Source: Bacillota bacterium (lineage in GTDB: Bacteria > Bacillota_I > Bacilli_A > RF39 > UBA660). From it: a stretch of 64,000 bases of DNA. The stretch is taken from assembly GCA_015059245.1 (NCBI GenBank), contig SVAU01000004.1, forward strand, positions 62,001-126,000, read 5' to 3'. Under the pieces are notes generated by a model, which saw nothing but the letters and a program-made list of their open reading frames with translations, made no database searches and was not told the DNA's origin. Made by a program: the position numbers and the translations under genes. Below are positions 27,687-36,493 of this stretch, one piece after another (the first letter of the stretch is position 1; each line of letters begins with the position of its first letter).

Positions 27687-28734
27687 TATTTCTTAAAAAT
27701 GGTGGAATATCATCAAAGTCATCTTCACGACCCATATAAGATGTATTCTTTGGTAAATCATTATCTAAACCACCGATTTGTTCTCTTGCATCATCAAATC
27801 CAGTAGCAATAACAGTAACAATTACTTCATCATTTAAGTTTTCATTAATAACTGCACCAAATATAGTATTAATATCAGTATTAGCAGCATTTCTAACTAC
27901 TTCAGCAGCATCTTCAGCTTCAAATAATGTAAGTGAATTACCACCAGTAATATTAATAATAGCATCAGTAGCACCATCGATAGTAGTTTCTAGTAAAGGA
28001 GATGAAACAGCTTGTTTAGCAGCTTCAATAGCTCTATCTTCACCAACACCAATACCTATACCAATAATTGCATTACCTCTATTTTGCATAACTGCTTTAA
28101 CATCGGCAAAGTCTAAGTTAACTAAACCAGATACTGCAATTAAATCAGATATTGATTGAACACCTCTTCTTAATACGTTATCTACTTCTTTGAACGCATC
28201 AACAATAGGAGTAGTTCTATCTATCATATCTCTTAATCTATCATTAGGAATAATGATAATTGTATCAACATGTTTCTTTAATTCTTCAAGACCAACTTCA
28301 GCTTGTTCCATTCTTTTACGACCTTCAAATTTGAAAGGCTTAGTAACTATAGCAACAGTTAAAGCACCTTGTTCTTGAGCAATTTGTGCAACAACTGGAG
28401 CAGCACCTGTACCAGTACCACCACCAAGTCCACAAGTAACGAATACCATGTCAGCACCCATTAATGCTTCTTCAATTTCTTTTTTACTTTCTAATGCAGC
28501 TTCTCTACCTACTTCAGGATTTCCTCCTGCTCCTAAACCTTCAGAAATTGTTTTACCAATTTGAAGTTTAGTTTCAGCTTTACTTACATTTAATACTTGT
28601 AAATCTGTATTAGCAACTATAAAATCTACACCACCAACACCAGACTCTATCATTCTATTAACAGCGTTGCAGCCACCGCCACCAACACCAATAACTTTTA
28701 TCTTAGCTATTTGATCTCTTTCTAAATCATGCAT
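27673..28734 (-). CDS. ftsZ: Cell-division tubulin FtsZ
   Basis: A 353-residue GTPase. The GTP-binding tubulin signature GGGTGTG is at 104-110, with VANTDLQVL and [15 protein letters not shown] T7 loop ([10 protein letters not shown]) in place. The C-terminal linker is short (about 20 residues) and ends in the conserved peptide [12 protein letters not shown] that binds FtsA and other partners. It forms the Z ring. It follows ftsA by 15 bases. Confidence 0.98.
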   Translation of the reverse strand: MHDLERDQIAKIKVIGVGGGGCNAVNRMIESGVGGVDFIVANTDLQVLNVSKAETKLQIGKTISEGLGAGGNPEVGREAALESKKEIEEALMGADMVFVTCGLGGGTGTGAAPVVAQIAQEQGALTVAIVTKPFKFEGRKRMEQAEVGLEELKKHVDTIIIIPNDRLRDMIDRTTPIVDAFKEVDNVLRRGVQSISDLIAVSGLVNLDFADVKAVMQNRGNAIIGIGIGVGEDRAIEAAKQAVSSPLLETTIDGATDAIINITGGNSLTLFEAEDAAEVVRNAANTDINTIFGAVINENLNDEVIVTVIATGFDDAREQIGGLDNDLPKNTSYMGREDDFDDIPPFLRNRDDF

Positions 28735-28749
28735 CTCAAAATCCTCCTA

Positions 28750-29988
28750 TCAACCATTAAAAATGTACCCGAACAACTTACCCAGAACACTATCATTTTG
28801 GTTTGCTAAATTAACTCCACTTAACTCTTGTTGCTCATCTATTGTAAATATCGAATAATCTTTATCTTTTAACTTAGCATTATAAGCATAATACTTTAAC
28901 AGTCCTAAACAAGCACTATACTTGTTATTACGAACACCTATCTCCATGATATTACCCAAAGTAACATCATTTCCAAATGTTTCTTGTAAAACAAGGTTAA
29001 AGTCTTTAGATTCGGTTAACCCTCCTGTAAATATTATATAACTTATTTCTTTTTTTGTTAAGTGATTTATACTTTTCTTGCATAAATTAAGTATTTCACT
29101 CACTCTACTCATAACTATTTCACTAACTTCATACTTATTTATTCTAACCATTTCTGACAAAGTATTAGTAACATCTATATGATCACTAGATTGTGCCATA
29201 CTATTATGTGCTAATGCAAATGTTTCTTTAATATACTTAGAATCTTTAAGTGGTAACTTATAAACAAATGAAATGTCATTATCTACATTTTGACCACCAT
29301 ATAAGTTAACAGTAGTATTAGTTAATACCCCTTTATTAAATACAGACATTGTAGTAGTTTCATCACCTATATTAACAACTACTCCAACCTTCTTATCTAA
29401 ATCTTTATTCTTAAATTCAAAATAATCACCAATAGCAGATAAAGTTATATCTAAAACATCAACACCTAATCTTTCTAAACAAGCAAGTATTGGATAAATA
29501 TTTCTTTTAGGTGTAGAAACCATTACTCCTCTAACTGCTAAAGTTTTAGATGTTAATCCTTTAGGATCTTTAACTATTCTATTATCTTCTAAAGAAAAAC
29601 TCGTTGGCATTATAGATATATATTCTAAGTCATTACTCTTTTTACTTTTTACAGCTTTTTGTAATACTCTAATAACATCTTTACCATCAATCATATTACC
29701 TTCGTTAGTAATTGCTACACTACCAGTTACGACTGTAAAACTAGCATCTTTTGCAGGTACTGAAACGATTACTTGACGAATCTTTAAACCGATTATTTCT
29801 TCACACTTTTGTATAACATTTTTCAAAGAATCTAATACAGAATTTGGATCTTCAACTATTCCATACTTAACTCCTTTAGAAGGCGTTTCGGCAACTGCTA
29901 AGATATTCAATTTTCTTTTAACCATTTCTCCTACTACACATTTTACTGTATCAGAGCCAACATCTAAACAAGCCATTATCTTACGCAT
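28750..29988 (-). CDS. ftsA: Cell-division protein FtsA
   Basis: A 412-residue actin-like ATPase. It starts MRKIMACLDVGSDTVKCVVG (phosphate 1), has the SHS2 (1C) insertion with VIVSVPAKDA, phosphate 2 VVVNIGDETTTMSVF and adenosine loop IIFTGGLTE, and ends in the amphipathic membrane-targeting helix SVLGKLFGYIFNG. It tethers FtsZ to the membrane. Of several clustered start codons the ATG at 29988 has GGAG eight bases upstream. Confidence 0.95.
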   Translation of the reverse strand: MRKIMACLDVGSDTVKCVVGEMVKRKLNILAVAETPSKGVKYGIVEDPNSVLDSLKNVIQKCEEIIGLKIRQVIVSVPAKDASFTVVTGSVAITNEGNMIDGKDVIRVLQKAVKSKKSNDLEYISIMPTSFSLEDNRIVKDPKGLTSKTLAVRGVMVSTPKRNIYPILACLERLGVDVLDITLSAIGDYFEFKNKDLDKKVGVVVNIGDETTTMSVFNKGVLTNTTVNLYGGQNVDNDISFVYKLPLKDSKYIKETFALAHNSMAQSSDHIDVTNTLSEMVRINKYEVSEIVMSRVSEILNLCKKSINHLTKKEISYIIFTGGLTESKDFNLVLQETFGNDVTLGNIMEIGVRNNKYSACLGLLKYYAYNAKLKDKDYSIFTIDEQQELSGVNLANQNDSVLGKLFGYIFNG

Positions 29989-30017
29989 CTTCATCACTCC
30001 ATATTATACTACCCTTA

Positions 30018-30046
30018 ATTATACAAGAATATTGTGAATAAATCAA
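30018..30046 (-). promoter_or_regulatory. Probable ftsA sigma-A promoter
   Basis: Minus-strand TTGATT (30041-30046), 17-base spacer, TATAAT (30018-30023), 30 bases before ftsA. Confidence 0.65.
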
Positions 30047-30090
30047 CATAGGTACAACAAAAAATCCCCATAATTATAGAAATAAAACAT

Positions 30091-30119
30091 AAAAAAAGTA
30101 ATCAATTACTTGATTACTT
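30091..30119 (-). terminator. infC-rpmI-rplT terminator
   Basis: Stem AAGTAATCAA / TTGATTACTT with a short loop and T7 on the minus strand; overlaps the rplT stop. Confidence 0.85.
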
Positions 30120-30626
30120 AATTGCTTCTAATAATTCAGCTTTTTTCATTGAAGCAGCACCTTCAACACCTTGTGCTTTAGCTACTTCTCTTAATTCAGC
30201 AACTGTCATTTTAGAATAGTCTTTAGTTTCAGCTTTTACTTCCTTTTTAGCAGCTTTAGGAGCAGTTTTTCCTTCTAAAGCAGCTTTAGCTACGTTTACT
30301 AATTGAGTGAATGCAGCTGCATCATCAATAGCAATTGTAGATAACATTTTTCTATTAACTTCAATACCAGCTTTTGTTAATCCGTTAATGAATTTAGAAT
30401 AACTAATTTCATTTTCTCTACAAGCTGCATTGATTCTTTGAATCCATAATTTTCTGAAGTTTCTTTTATTTTGTCTTCTATCTCTAAATGCATAAACTCC
30501 ACTATGGAAAGTTTGTTCTTGAGCAGTTTTGAATAATCTATGTTTAGAACCAAAATATCCTTTAGCTGCTTTTAAAACTTTTCTTCTTCTATTTTTTGCA
30601 ACGTTTCCGCCTTTAACTCTTGTCAT
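30114..30626 (-). CDS. rplT: Ribosomal protein L20 with C-terminal SAP/Rho-N-like domain
   Basis: A 170-residue protein. Residues 1-118 are a full L20 ([40 protein letters not shown]). The usual protein ends near residue 118; here a Lys/Ala/Glu linker leads to about 35 residues ([20 protein letters not shown], then [10 protein letters not shown]) that look like a Rho N-terminal/SAP-type helix-extension-helix nucleic-acid-binding fold. L20 is needed for 50S assembly and represses its own operon through the leader. AGGGGAGT precedes the ATG. Confidence 0.95.
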   Translation of the reverse strand: MTRVKGGNVAKNRRRKVLKAAKGYFGSKHRLFKTAQEQTFHSGVYAFRDRRQNKRNFRKLWIQRINAACRENEISYSKFINGLTKAGIEVNRKMLSTIAIDDAAAFTQLVNVAKAALEGKTAPKAAKKEVKAETKDYSKMTVAELREVAKAQGVEGAASMKKAELLEAIK

Positions 30627-30645
30627 GTCTTACTCCCCTTTCCTA

Positions 30646-30840
30646 TTAGATGAAATCCTTTAGACGTTTTGTATCGCCTTTAGCTAATACGCCTTTATTT
30701 CTTCTTTGTCTAACTGCTTTAGCTGAATCTTTACCAGTTATATGATTTCCGTTTGATTTTTTATAAACTAATTGACCATTTTTCTTAGCTTTTAGAACTT
30801 TACTAGATGCTTTATGTGTTTTTTGTTTACATTTTCCCAT
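30646..30840 (-). CDS. rpmI: Ribosomal protein L35
   Basis: A 64-residue basic protein of normal L35 length, starting MGKCKQKTHKASSKV and ending KGDTKRLKDFI, the L35 signature. Middle gene of infC-rpmI-rplT, 19 bases before rplT, preceded by AGAGGAAG. Confidence 0.95.
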   Translation of the reverse strand: MGKCKQKTHKASSKVLKAKKNGQLVYKKSNGNHITGKDSAKAVRQRRNKGVLAKGDTKRLKDFI

Positions 30841-30862
30841 AATTACTTCCTCTTTCTTAGTA

Positions 30863-31387
30863 TTATTTTTTTGGTGCTAATAGCATTATCATAGTACGAC
30901 CTTCTAATTTAGGTTGTGACTCGATAATAGATATTTCACTTAATTCTTCTGCAAAACGAAGCATAACTTCTTTACCTAATTCAGGACGATCTATTCTTCT
31001 ACCTTTAAATCTAATAGAAACTTTAATCTTATGTCCTTTAACTAAATATTCAGAAGCATTCTTCTTACGAGTATTAAAGTCATGAATATCAATATTAGGA
31101 CTTAATTGATATTCTTTTAAATCTTTATTACTTTCTCTTTGTTTCTTTTGTGATTCCTTAAGTCTTTTTTGTTTTTCATAACGGTATTTATTATAATCCA
31201 TAATTTTACCAACAGCTGGAACTGAATCTCCACTCATTAGAACTAAGTCTAATCCAGCATAGTTTGCTAATGTTAACGCATCAGCTAACTTTTTCACTCC
31301 CATTTGTTCCCCATTAGGACCAATTACCATTAATTCTGCCACTCTTATTTGTTCATTGATTGGCATTTCATTCTTATCCTTTGCTAT
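30863..31387 (-). CDS. infC: Translation initiation factor IF-3 with probable ATA start
   Basis: About 174 residues. The N-terminal domain has PINEQIRVAELMVIG and NGEQMGVKK, the C-terminal domain FKGRRIDRPELG, both IF-3 signatures. The start is read as ATA at 31387: GGAGGTG sits six bases upstream, and the next residues (AKDKNE) align with the SKD start of other IF-3 proteins. An upstream in-frame ATG (31423) precedes that ribosome binding site, and the first downstream ATG (31369) would remove conserved residues. Rare AUU starts on infC let IF-3 repress itself; AUA would work likewise. Confidence 0.93.
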   Translation of the reverse strand: MAKDKNEMPINEQIRVAELMVIGPNGEQMGVKKLADALTLANYAGLDLVLMSGDSVPAVGKIMDYNKYRYEKQKRLKESQKKQRESNKDLKEYQLSPNIDIHDFNTRKKNASEYLVKGHKIKVSIRFKGRRIDRPELGKEVMLRFAEELSEISIIESQPKLEGRTMIMLLAPKK

Positions 31388-31543
31388 AGTAAGCACCTCC
31401 ACACAATTAAAAAGGGCGAACATCTAGTATCCACCCATAAAAACAAAATAAAACAATATTAAATATTCTTTATTTAGCCTTAAACCTATCGAAACTCACT
31501 TCAATCAGGTGGATGTGGATACATCGCTTTCTTTTCAATAACA
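31388..31543 (-). promoter_or_regulatory. L20-type leader of infC-rpmI-rplT
   Basis: About 155 bases of 5' leader. GTATCCAC near its 5' end is complementary to GTGGATAC just before infC, giving a long-range pairing that encloses other structured stretches (GATTGAAGTGAG, GATAGGTTTAAGG). Position, size and layout fit the Firmicutes L20 leader, where L20 binds and causes premature termination. I did not fold it by computation. Confidence 0.65.
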
Positions 31544-31549
31544 ACATAG

Positions 31550-31578
31550 ATTATAAAGTAATAAATCTATTTTGTCAA
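31550..31578 (-). promoter_or_regulatory. infC operon sigma-A promoter
   Basis: Minus-strand TTGACA (31573-31578), 17-base spacer and TATAAT (31550-31555): a consensus match. Confidence 0.85.
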
Positions 31579-31615
31579 CTTATTTTTTTATTATATGCTA
31601 ATAATTAAGTATTAA

Positions 31616-33436
31616 TTACTTCTTTAATAGCTTTTGATATATAATTTCAGTGTTTTTAACTAATCTATCACTAATAGTAAGTGGCATAAACACCATGTAC
31701 TTAATATCACTTTCTTCATCGAAGTATATTCTTAAATGACAAGCCCCTCTTCTTGATTTACCCTCAAAGAAAGAAGGAACAAAACAATAACTACCTGGAT
31801 AATTAACTTGACTTCTATGAGTATGACCAAATATATCAACATAAGAGTCATCTCTGCTTCTGCCTTGTTTTTGATATATATCATCTAAATAACCATTAAT
31901 ATCTACTAAATCTATTCCATCATCATCTAACTCTATTGGAAAATCAAAAGTATAAGGATGATGTATATCGAATTTACCCAAAGGATTATAAAAACCATTT
32001 AATGCTATAGTAGAATGAGTATATCCTAAATCAATAAAGTCTTCTCTTTCATCACATAACATCTTAATAGGATCAAATCCATATTTAACAATATTTCTAT
32101 CATGATTACCACCTAATACTGCATGATAAATACCTTCAGCTCTAGGTATCATAGAAATACTTTTCTCAACTACTTGATAATTACTTATAGCACTATCATA
32201 TTCAAATGTATGCCCAGGAGTACCATTAAAGAAATCACCTATATTTAAAATCAAATTAATTCCATTGCTTGCACAATAATTATTTAATAAGTCAAAGCCT
32301 GTTAATACTTTATGATCTATATCTTTAATATGGAAATCTCCAACTAACATTACATCATAATGCTTACAACCAGCTGGTATATCAATTTTAAATTCTCCAT
32401 CTTCACTAATTTGTGGAGATAATATCTTGTAACTAGGTGTTAATGAAAAAGTATTACTTTCTATATTGATTCTACTCTTCATTCTTTTTAATAAACCATA
32501 TACTTCATCACGTTCAGGAATAAAACCATTCTTCTTTAAATCTCGTAAAATACCATCTATATTAGCTCCATCAAAAAGTAGTTGTTGATAAATGATTGCT
32601 TCCATTTGAGACTCCATAGCTCTTTTTGCAACTAATGCAGTTTGTTCTCTAATATCTTCTTCAATAACACTTTTTAATTGAGCAACTTCATCAGTTAAAG
32701 ATTCGCATTGTTCTTTAAAAGGTTCATAATAAGCAACTTCTTCTCTAACACTAGCAAGTAACCCCTCTAACTCACCAATTCTTTCATTTAAAGAACTAAT
32801 AGTAGCATTTAAACTCTCTATTTCTTTACTCTTCGCTCTATTATCTCTACCTAAATCAATAACAGATTGAGATGCAGTCTCTAACTTTTCACTATCTTTT
32901 TTATGACTTTCTTCTAATAATCCATATAATCTATTAGCTTCATCTAATTCTCTTCTTAATTTTTTAACTGTTTCTTCAAGATCAGCAATTTGATTAATAT
33001 ATTTACCTAAAGATTCACTACTCTCACCAACAGTAGGATATAACTCATTAACAGTACTAAGAACTTGACCAATAACATCATCAGTAAATTCTAAATCAAT
33101 GTCAAAATCATTTCTATTTAAATAATCATCATATAAATCTTCAAAACTTCTAATAATATCTAATATCCTATCATCAATTTCTTTTCCTTCATCTTTCATC
33201 CAATGTAAAAAATTATCAATAATAAAAATTAATTTAGTAAGTTGCTTAATAGATATCTTTTCATTCTTTCTAAATTCTTTAGCAACGCTATCAGTAAAGT
33301 ATTCTAAAAATTCTATATCTTCAATTTTTCCTCTTTTACCAATAGCATCACATAAATCTAAATAATATATATCCGTAACAGCATGTTCTTTTAGATATTT
33401 AGATAATTTCATCTTATCAACCATAGTAAGTGTCAT
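31616..33436 (-). CDS. Coiled-coil metallophosphoesterase
   Basis: About 606 residues. Residues 1-130 are helical, about 140-260 a coiled coil, and about 370-600 a calcineurin-like phosphoesterase with VGDFHIKD, LNIGDFF, LGGNHDRN and IFGHTHRSQ, covering the five metal-binding blocks. Substrate unknown; it could be a nuclease-like or protein phosphatase-like enzyme. The start is the ATG at 33436, preceded by AAGGGGAG; the longer frame to 33553 would overlap the terminator of the neighbouring gene. Confidence 0.85.
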   Translation of the reverse strand: MTLTMVDKMKLSKYLKEHAVTDIYYLDLCDAIGKRGKIEDIEFLEYFTDSVAKEFRKNEKISIKQLTKLIFIIDNFLHWMKDEGKEIDDRILDIIRSFEDLYDDYLNRNDFDIDLEFTDDVIGQVLSTVNELYPTVGESSESLGKYINQIADLEETVKKLRRELDEANRLYGLLEESHKKDSEKLETASQSVIDLGRDNRAKSKEIESLNATISSLNERIGELEGLLASVREEVAYYEPFKEQCESLTDEVAQLKSVIEEDIREQTALVAKRAMESQMEAIIYQQLLFDGANIDGILRDLKKNGFIPERDEVYGLLKRMKSRINIESNTFSLTPSYKILSPQISEDGEFKIDIPAGCKHYDVMLVGDFHIKDIDHKVLTGFDLLNNYCASNGINLILNIGDFFNGTPGHTFEYDSAISNYQVVEKSISMIPRAEGIYHAVLGGNHDRNIVKYGFDPIKMLCDEREDFIDLGYTHSTIALNGFYNPLGKFDIHHPYTFDFPIELDDDGIDLVDINGYLDDIYQKQGRSRDDSYVDIFGHTHRSQVNYPGSYCFVPSFFEGKSRRGACHLRIYFDEESDIKYMVFMPLTISDRLVKNTEIIYQKLLKK

Positions 33437-33492
33437 AAAAAGTCTCCCCTTAACTAATAATAGTCTATCAATATTATCATATATTTTCAAAT

Positions 33493-33519
33493 AAAAAAAG
33501 ACTATATAATATAATCTTT
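33493..33519 (-). terminator. Terminator of the HelD-like gene
   Basis: AT-rich stem AAAGACTATAT / ATATAATCTTT (one wobble) and T7 on the minus strand. Confidence 0.6.
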
Positions 33520-33530
33520 CTTTATATCTA

Positions 33531-35555
33531 TTATTTACTTGCAGAATATACAATTAATTCATGTTGTGCTCTAGTACAAGCAACATATAATAGATTCTTT
33601 TCATTCTTAAGATATTTACTATCTCCATCACTATAAACTATAACACTATCAAATTCTAATCCTTTAGCTAAGTAAGCAGGCAATACTACTAACTCCTTAT
33701 TGAATTCTTCGCTTTGACCATTCAACAATGATATAGGAATTACTTCTTTCAATTCTTCATATAACTTAGTAGCAGTATTATTATCTCTAGTAATAACAGC
33801 AACTGATTTATATTTATCTCTTAAATAATTAATATCTTCCAGTATCTTGCTATTATCAGTTCTATGAATAAGTGGAACACTTTCAGTCTTTCTAATAGCA
33901 CATACATGATTAAGACCTAATATCTTATTAGTAAATTCTATAATTTCAGGACTTGATCTATATGTCTTAGTTAAACTAATACATTTACTTTGTTTAAATA
34001 TATTAGCAAGTATATCCAAACTATCGTATTTATAATAAGGATTAATAGTTTGATTAACATCTCCTAATATAGTAAAGTTGCTATTTCTAAATATTTTACT
34101 AATAATTAAATATTGTAAATAATTATAATCCTGAGCTTCATCAATAACTACTTGTCTTATATCTTTTTCATATGGAAAACCTTCAAGTAATCCTTTCATA
34201 TAAACAAATAATAAAGCATCATCATATCCAATATTTTTACTCTTATTAAATCTTCTTAATTCTTCATCATTCATTCTTATCTTACAAAACTCACTTGAAA
34301 AGAATCCAGTAAATATATCTTTGTAATCTTTAACAAAACTACTATTTTCCATAATCATCTTCTTATAAGTCGGTTTCTTCTTAGTACTACCTTTATAATT
34401 AGCTTCACTAAGCTTTTCAGCTATTATATCGACTCTTTCAAAGAAAGGTAACGTATTATACCTATTATGTAATAAATCGTTTAAATCATCCTTATAAACA
34501 GTATAAATCTTATTCTCAGTAAAATCTCTAATTACTCTAGCTTTTCTTATATAATCATCAATATACAAATTAATATCATTAATAATATCATCACTTTGTT
34601 TATATCTTATTAGTTCAGGATTACTTACCTTTTCAGAATAAAACTTTCCAATAAAGTCCATAAATGGTTCAACTTCCTGAAACTCAGTAATATTACTACT
34701 TAAATAATCATTAAAAGTAGTTTGTAACGTATTATCTTCACCTAACTCTGGCAATACATTAGATATATATTCAGTAAATATTTGATTTGGTGAAAATATT
34801 AATACATCATTACTAGTTAAATTATTAATCTTATATAACAAGAAAGCAATTCTATGTAATGCTACACTAGTTTTACCTGATCCAGCTATACCAGATACTA
34901 TCAAAGTCTTATCTCTAACATTTCTAATAACATTATTTTGCTCTTGTTGAATAGTATTAACTATATTTTTCATTTTATCATTACTATCAGTAGCCAATAC
35001 TTCTTGTAATAAATCATCATCAATATTCATCGAATTATCAAATGCACTTAATAATTTTCTATCCTGTATTTTATATTGTCTCTTTCTTATTAAGTTACCT
35101 TTAACAGGTCCTCCAGGAGCAGCATAAGCACAAGGACCAACTTCAAAATCATAGAATAAACTACATATAGGACTTCTCCAGTCATATATTATATTTCCAT
35201 AATCATCATCTTTAAGATATGTTAACCCAAGATATACACTATATCTTTCTTTATCTTCGTCCTCAAACACAACAGAAGCAAAATAAGGATTATCTTTAAT
35301 TCTAAACAGTTTCTTAAAATAATTTTGCTTCATAAATATCTTATTAGCTTCAAATTCACTTTCTACAGTAGCTTGATTTAATTCTTGAGCATCCATAGCT
35401 CTCATATTCTCCCAAGTATACCTTCTAAATTCCATGAATTTATCTTTGTCTTCAAAGATATCTTCTCCCATTTGTGCTAACTTATCATCCAGTAGTTTTA
35501 GCACTTCAGTAAGTCTCTTTTCTTCAAGTTCAAAATCTCTTCCAGTTATTGCCAT
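33531..35555 (-). CDS. helD: HelD-like superfamily 1 helicase
   Basis: A 674-residue UvrD/Rep-type ATPase. The N-terminal 70 residues are a coiled coil (KRLTEVLKLLDDKLAQMGED), Walker A is GIAGSGKTSVALHR (about residue 222-231), then VVIDEAQDYNYLQY (motif II), LTKTYRSSPEI (motif IV) and a C-terminal LLYVACTRAQHELIV (motif VI). YDWRSPICSLFYDF before the P loop is typical of HelD, which removes stalled RNA polymerase from DNA and protects it from rifamycins. GGGAGGAAGG precedes the ATG. A terminator-like hairpin sits in the leader. Confidence 0.88.
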   Translation of the reverse strand: MAITGRDFELEEKRLTEVLKLLDDKLAQMGEDIFEDKDKFMEFRRYTWENMRAMDAQELNQATVESEFEANKIFMKQNYFKKLFRIKDNPYFASVVFEDEDKERYSVYLGLTYLKDDDYGNIIYDWRSPICSLFYDFEVGPCAYAAPGGPVKGNLIRKRQYKIQDRKLLSAFDNSMNIDDDLLQEVLATDSNDKMKNIVNTIQQEQNNVIRNVRDKTLIVSGIAGSGKTSVALHRIAFLLYKINNLTSNDVLIFSPNQIFTEYISNVLPELGEDNTLQTTFNDYLSSNITEFQEVEPFMDFIGKFYSEKVSNPELIRYKQSDDIINDINLYIDDYIRKARVIRDFTENKIYTVYKDDLNDLLHNRYNTLPFFERVDIIAEKLSEANYKGSTKKKPTYKKMIMENSSFVKDYKDIFTGFFSSEFCKIRMNDEELRRFNKSKNIGYDDALLFVYMKGLLEGFPYEKDIRQVVIDEAQDYNYLQYLIISKIFRNSNFTILGDVNQTINPYYKYDSLDILANIFKQSKCISLTKTYRSSPEIIEFTNKILGLNHVCAIRKTESVPLIHRTDNSKILEDINYLRDKYKSVAVITRDNNTATKLYEELKEVIPISLLNGQSEEFNKELVVLPAYLAKGLEFDSVIVYSDGDSKYLKNEKNLLYVACTRAQHELIVYSASK

Positions 35556-35585
35556 AATACACCTTCCTCCCTATAAATACACAAC

Positions 35586-35629
35586 AAAAACTCCACTATA
35601 TAATTTTAAAGAGAATTCTCCTATAGTGG
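35586..35629 (-). promoter_or_regulatory. Terminator-like hairpin in the helD leader
   Basis: Stem CCACTATA / TATAGTGG enclosing the palindrome GAGAATTCTC, followed on the minus strand by AGTTTTTG. It lies between the promoter and the helD ribosome binding site, where an attenuator would act. Confidence 0.45.
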
Positions 35630-35674
35630 TGCAAATCAATAAAAACTAAATTGTCAAAGTAAAAAGTCAAATTA

Positions 35675-35703
35675 AGTATACAATTAATTTAATTAATTTG
35701 CAA
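35675..35703 (-). promoter_or_regulatory. Probable helD sigma-A promoter
   Basis: Minus-strand TTGCAA (35698-35703), 17-base spacer, TATACT (35675-35680). Confidence 0.6.
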
Positions 35704-35704
35704 G

Positions 35705-35730
35705 AAAAAAAGATGCTATTCAGCATCTTT
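35705..35730 (-). terminator. Terminator of type VII unit D/E
   Basis: Stem AAAGATGCT / AGCATCTTT and T7 on the minus strand; overlaps the stop of the last DUF4176 gene. Confidence 0.85.
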
Positions 35731-36012
35731 ATTAGCTCTTTGTTCTAAAATTATGTTAAGTTTGTCTGACATATCTATTGATTCAGGGTTTTCAAATCCT
35801 ATATGGCAAATTTCTTTAATTTGACCATGGTCAAATAAAGCAACACCTTCAGATGCTAGAACACCTTCAGGATAAGGACATCCTCTATAGTCCCACATTT
35901 TTTCTGGAGAATCTTCAGCTACAGAACAAAAACCAGTAATCATAACTTTTTTAGTACCACCATTTAATAAAACAACAGTACCAATTGGTAAAAATCTTTC
36001 TTTAATTTCCAT
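35716..36012 (-). CDS. DUF4176 protein (type VII-associated), copy 1
   Basis: A 98-residue protein with the DUF4176 pattern: FLPIGTVVLLNGGTKKVMIT, then WDYRGCPYPEG and ALFDHGQI followed by GFENPE. This small beta-rich family is found beside WXG100/LXG genes in Firmicutes; its role in secretion is unknown. The ATG at 36012 has GGAG nine bases upstream and lies five bases after the previous DUF4176 stop. Closest of the three copies to that at 42049. Confidence 0.8.
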   Translation of the reverse strand: MEIKERFLPIGTVVLLNGGTKKVMITGFCSVAEDSPEKMWDYRGCPYPEGVLASEGVALFDHGQIKEICHIGFENPESIDMSDKLNIILEQRANKDAE

Positions 36013-36017
36013 AACTA

Positions 36018-36440
36018 TCAACTCCAATCATCTTTTAAACCAGATTGTTGAGCAACTGTAAATCTAGCTTTCATTTCTTCTTTAGACATCGGATTTGTTG
36101 GAGCCTTAGGTGTTCTTCCTTTTGGACTAATTCTTCCATCAGGAACATCCATATCTTCCGCTCTCGTTCCCTTATCTGTTAATGCTTGGTTGTTGTAAAT
36201 CTTATTAATGTTCTTTTCGTGTTCTTCATTTTCTAAACCCATGTATAGAACATCTTCTATTTGAGATGCATCAAACAAGCAATAAATATTTTCCATTAAC
36301 CCTTCAGGGAAAACACAACCATTATAATCAAATACTTTGTCAGCGTCAGCATTTTTAGATCTATAACCAGTAATCATTACCTTTTTAGATCCACCAACTA
36401 ACATAACAACAGTACCGATTGGTAATTCCTTTTTATTCAT
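36018..36440 (-). CDS. DUF4176 protein with C-terminal extension, copy 2
   Basis: A 140-residue protein. Residues 1-75 show ELPIGTVVMLVGGSKKVMIT, FDYNGCVFPEG and GLENEE, as in the other copies, followed by a 60-residue basic/polar tail ending in MSKEEMKARFTVAQQSG that the 98-residue copy lacks. It follows the 782-residue cassette-E protein after a strong hairpin. GGTGAT precedes the ATG. Confidence 0.8.
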   Translation of the reverse strand: MNKKELPIGTVVMLVGGSKKVMITGYRSKNADADKVFDYNGCVFPEGLMENIYCLFDASQIEDVLYMGLENEEHEKNINKIYNNQALTDKGTRAEDMDVPDGRISPKGRTPKAPTNPMSKEEMKARFTVAQQSGLKDDWS

Positions 36441-36463
36441 AATATCACCACCATAATATTTTT

Positions 36464-36493
36464 AATTGGGAGAGAGAAAACTCTCTCCTAATT
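36464..36493 (-). repeat. Strong intercistronic hairpin without T run
   Basis: Arms of about 13 bases (AATTGGGAGAGAG / CTCTCTCCTAATT, one mismatch) around an AAAA loop. On the minus strand it is followed by AAAAA, not T, so it is more likely a processing or stability element than a terminator. Confidence 0.6.
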
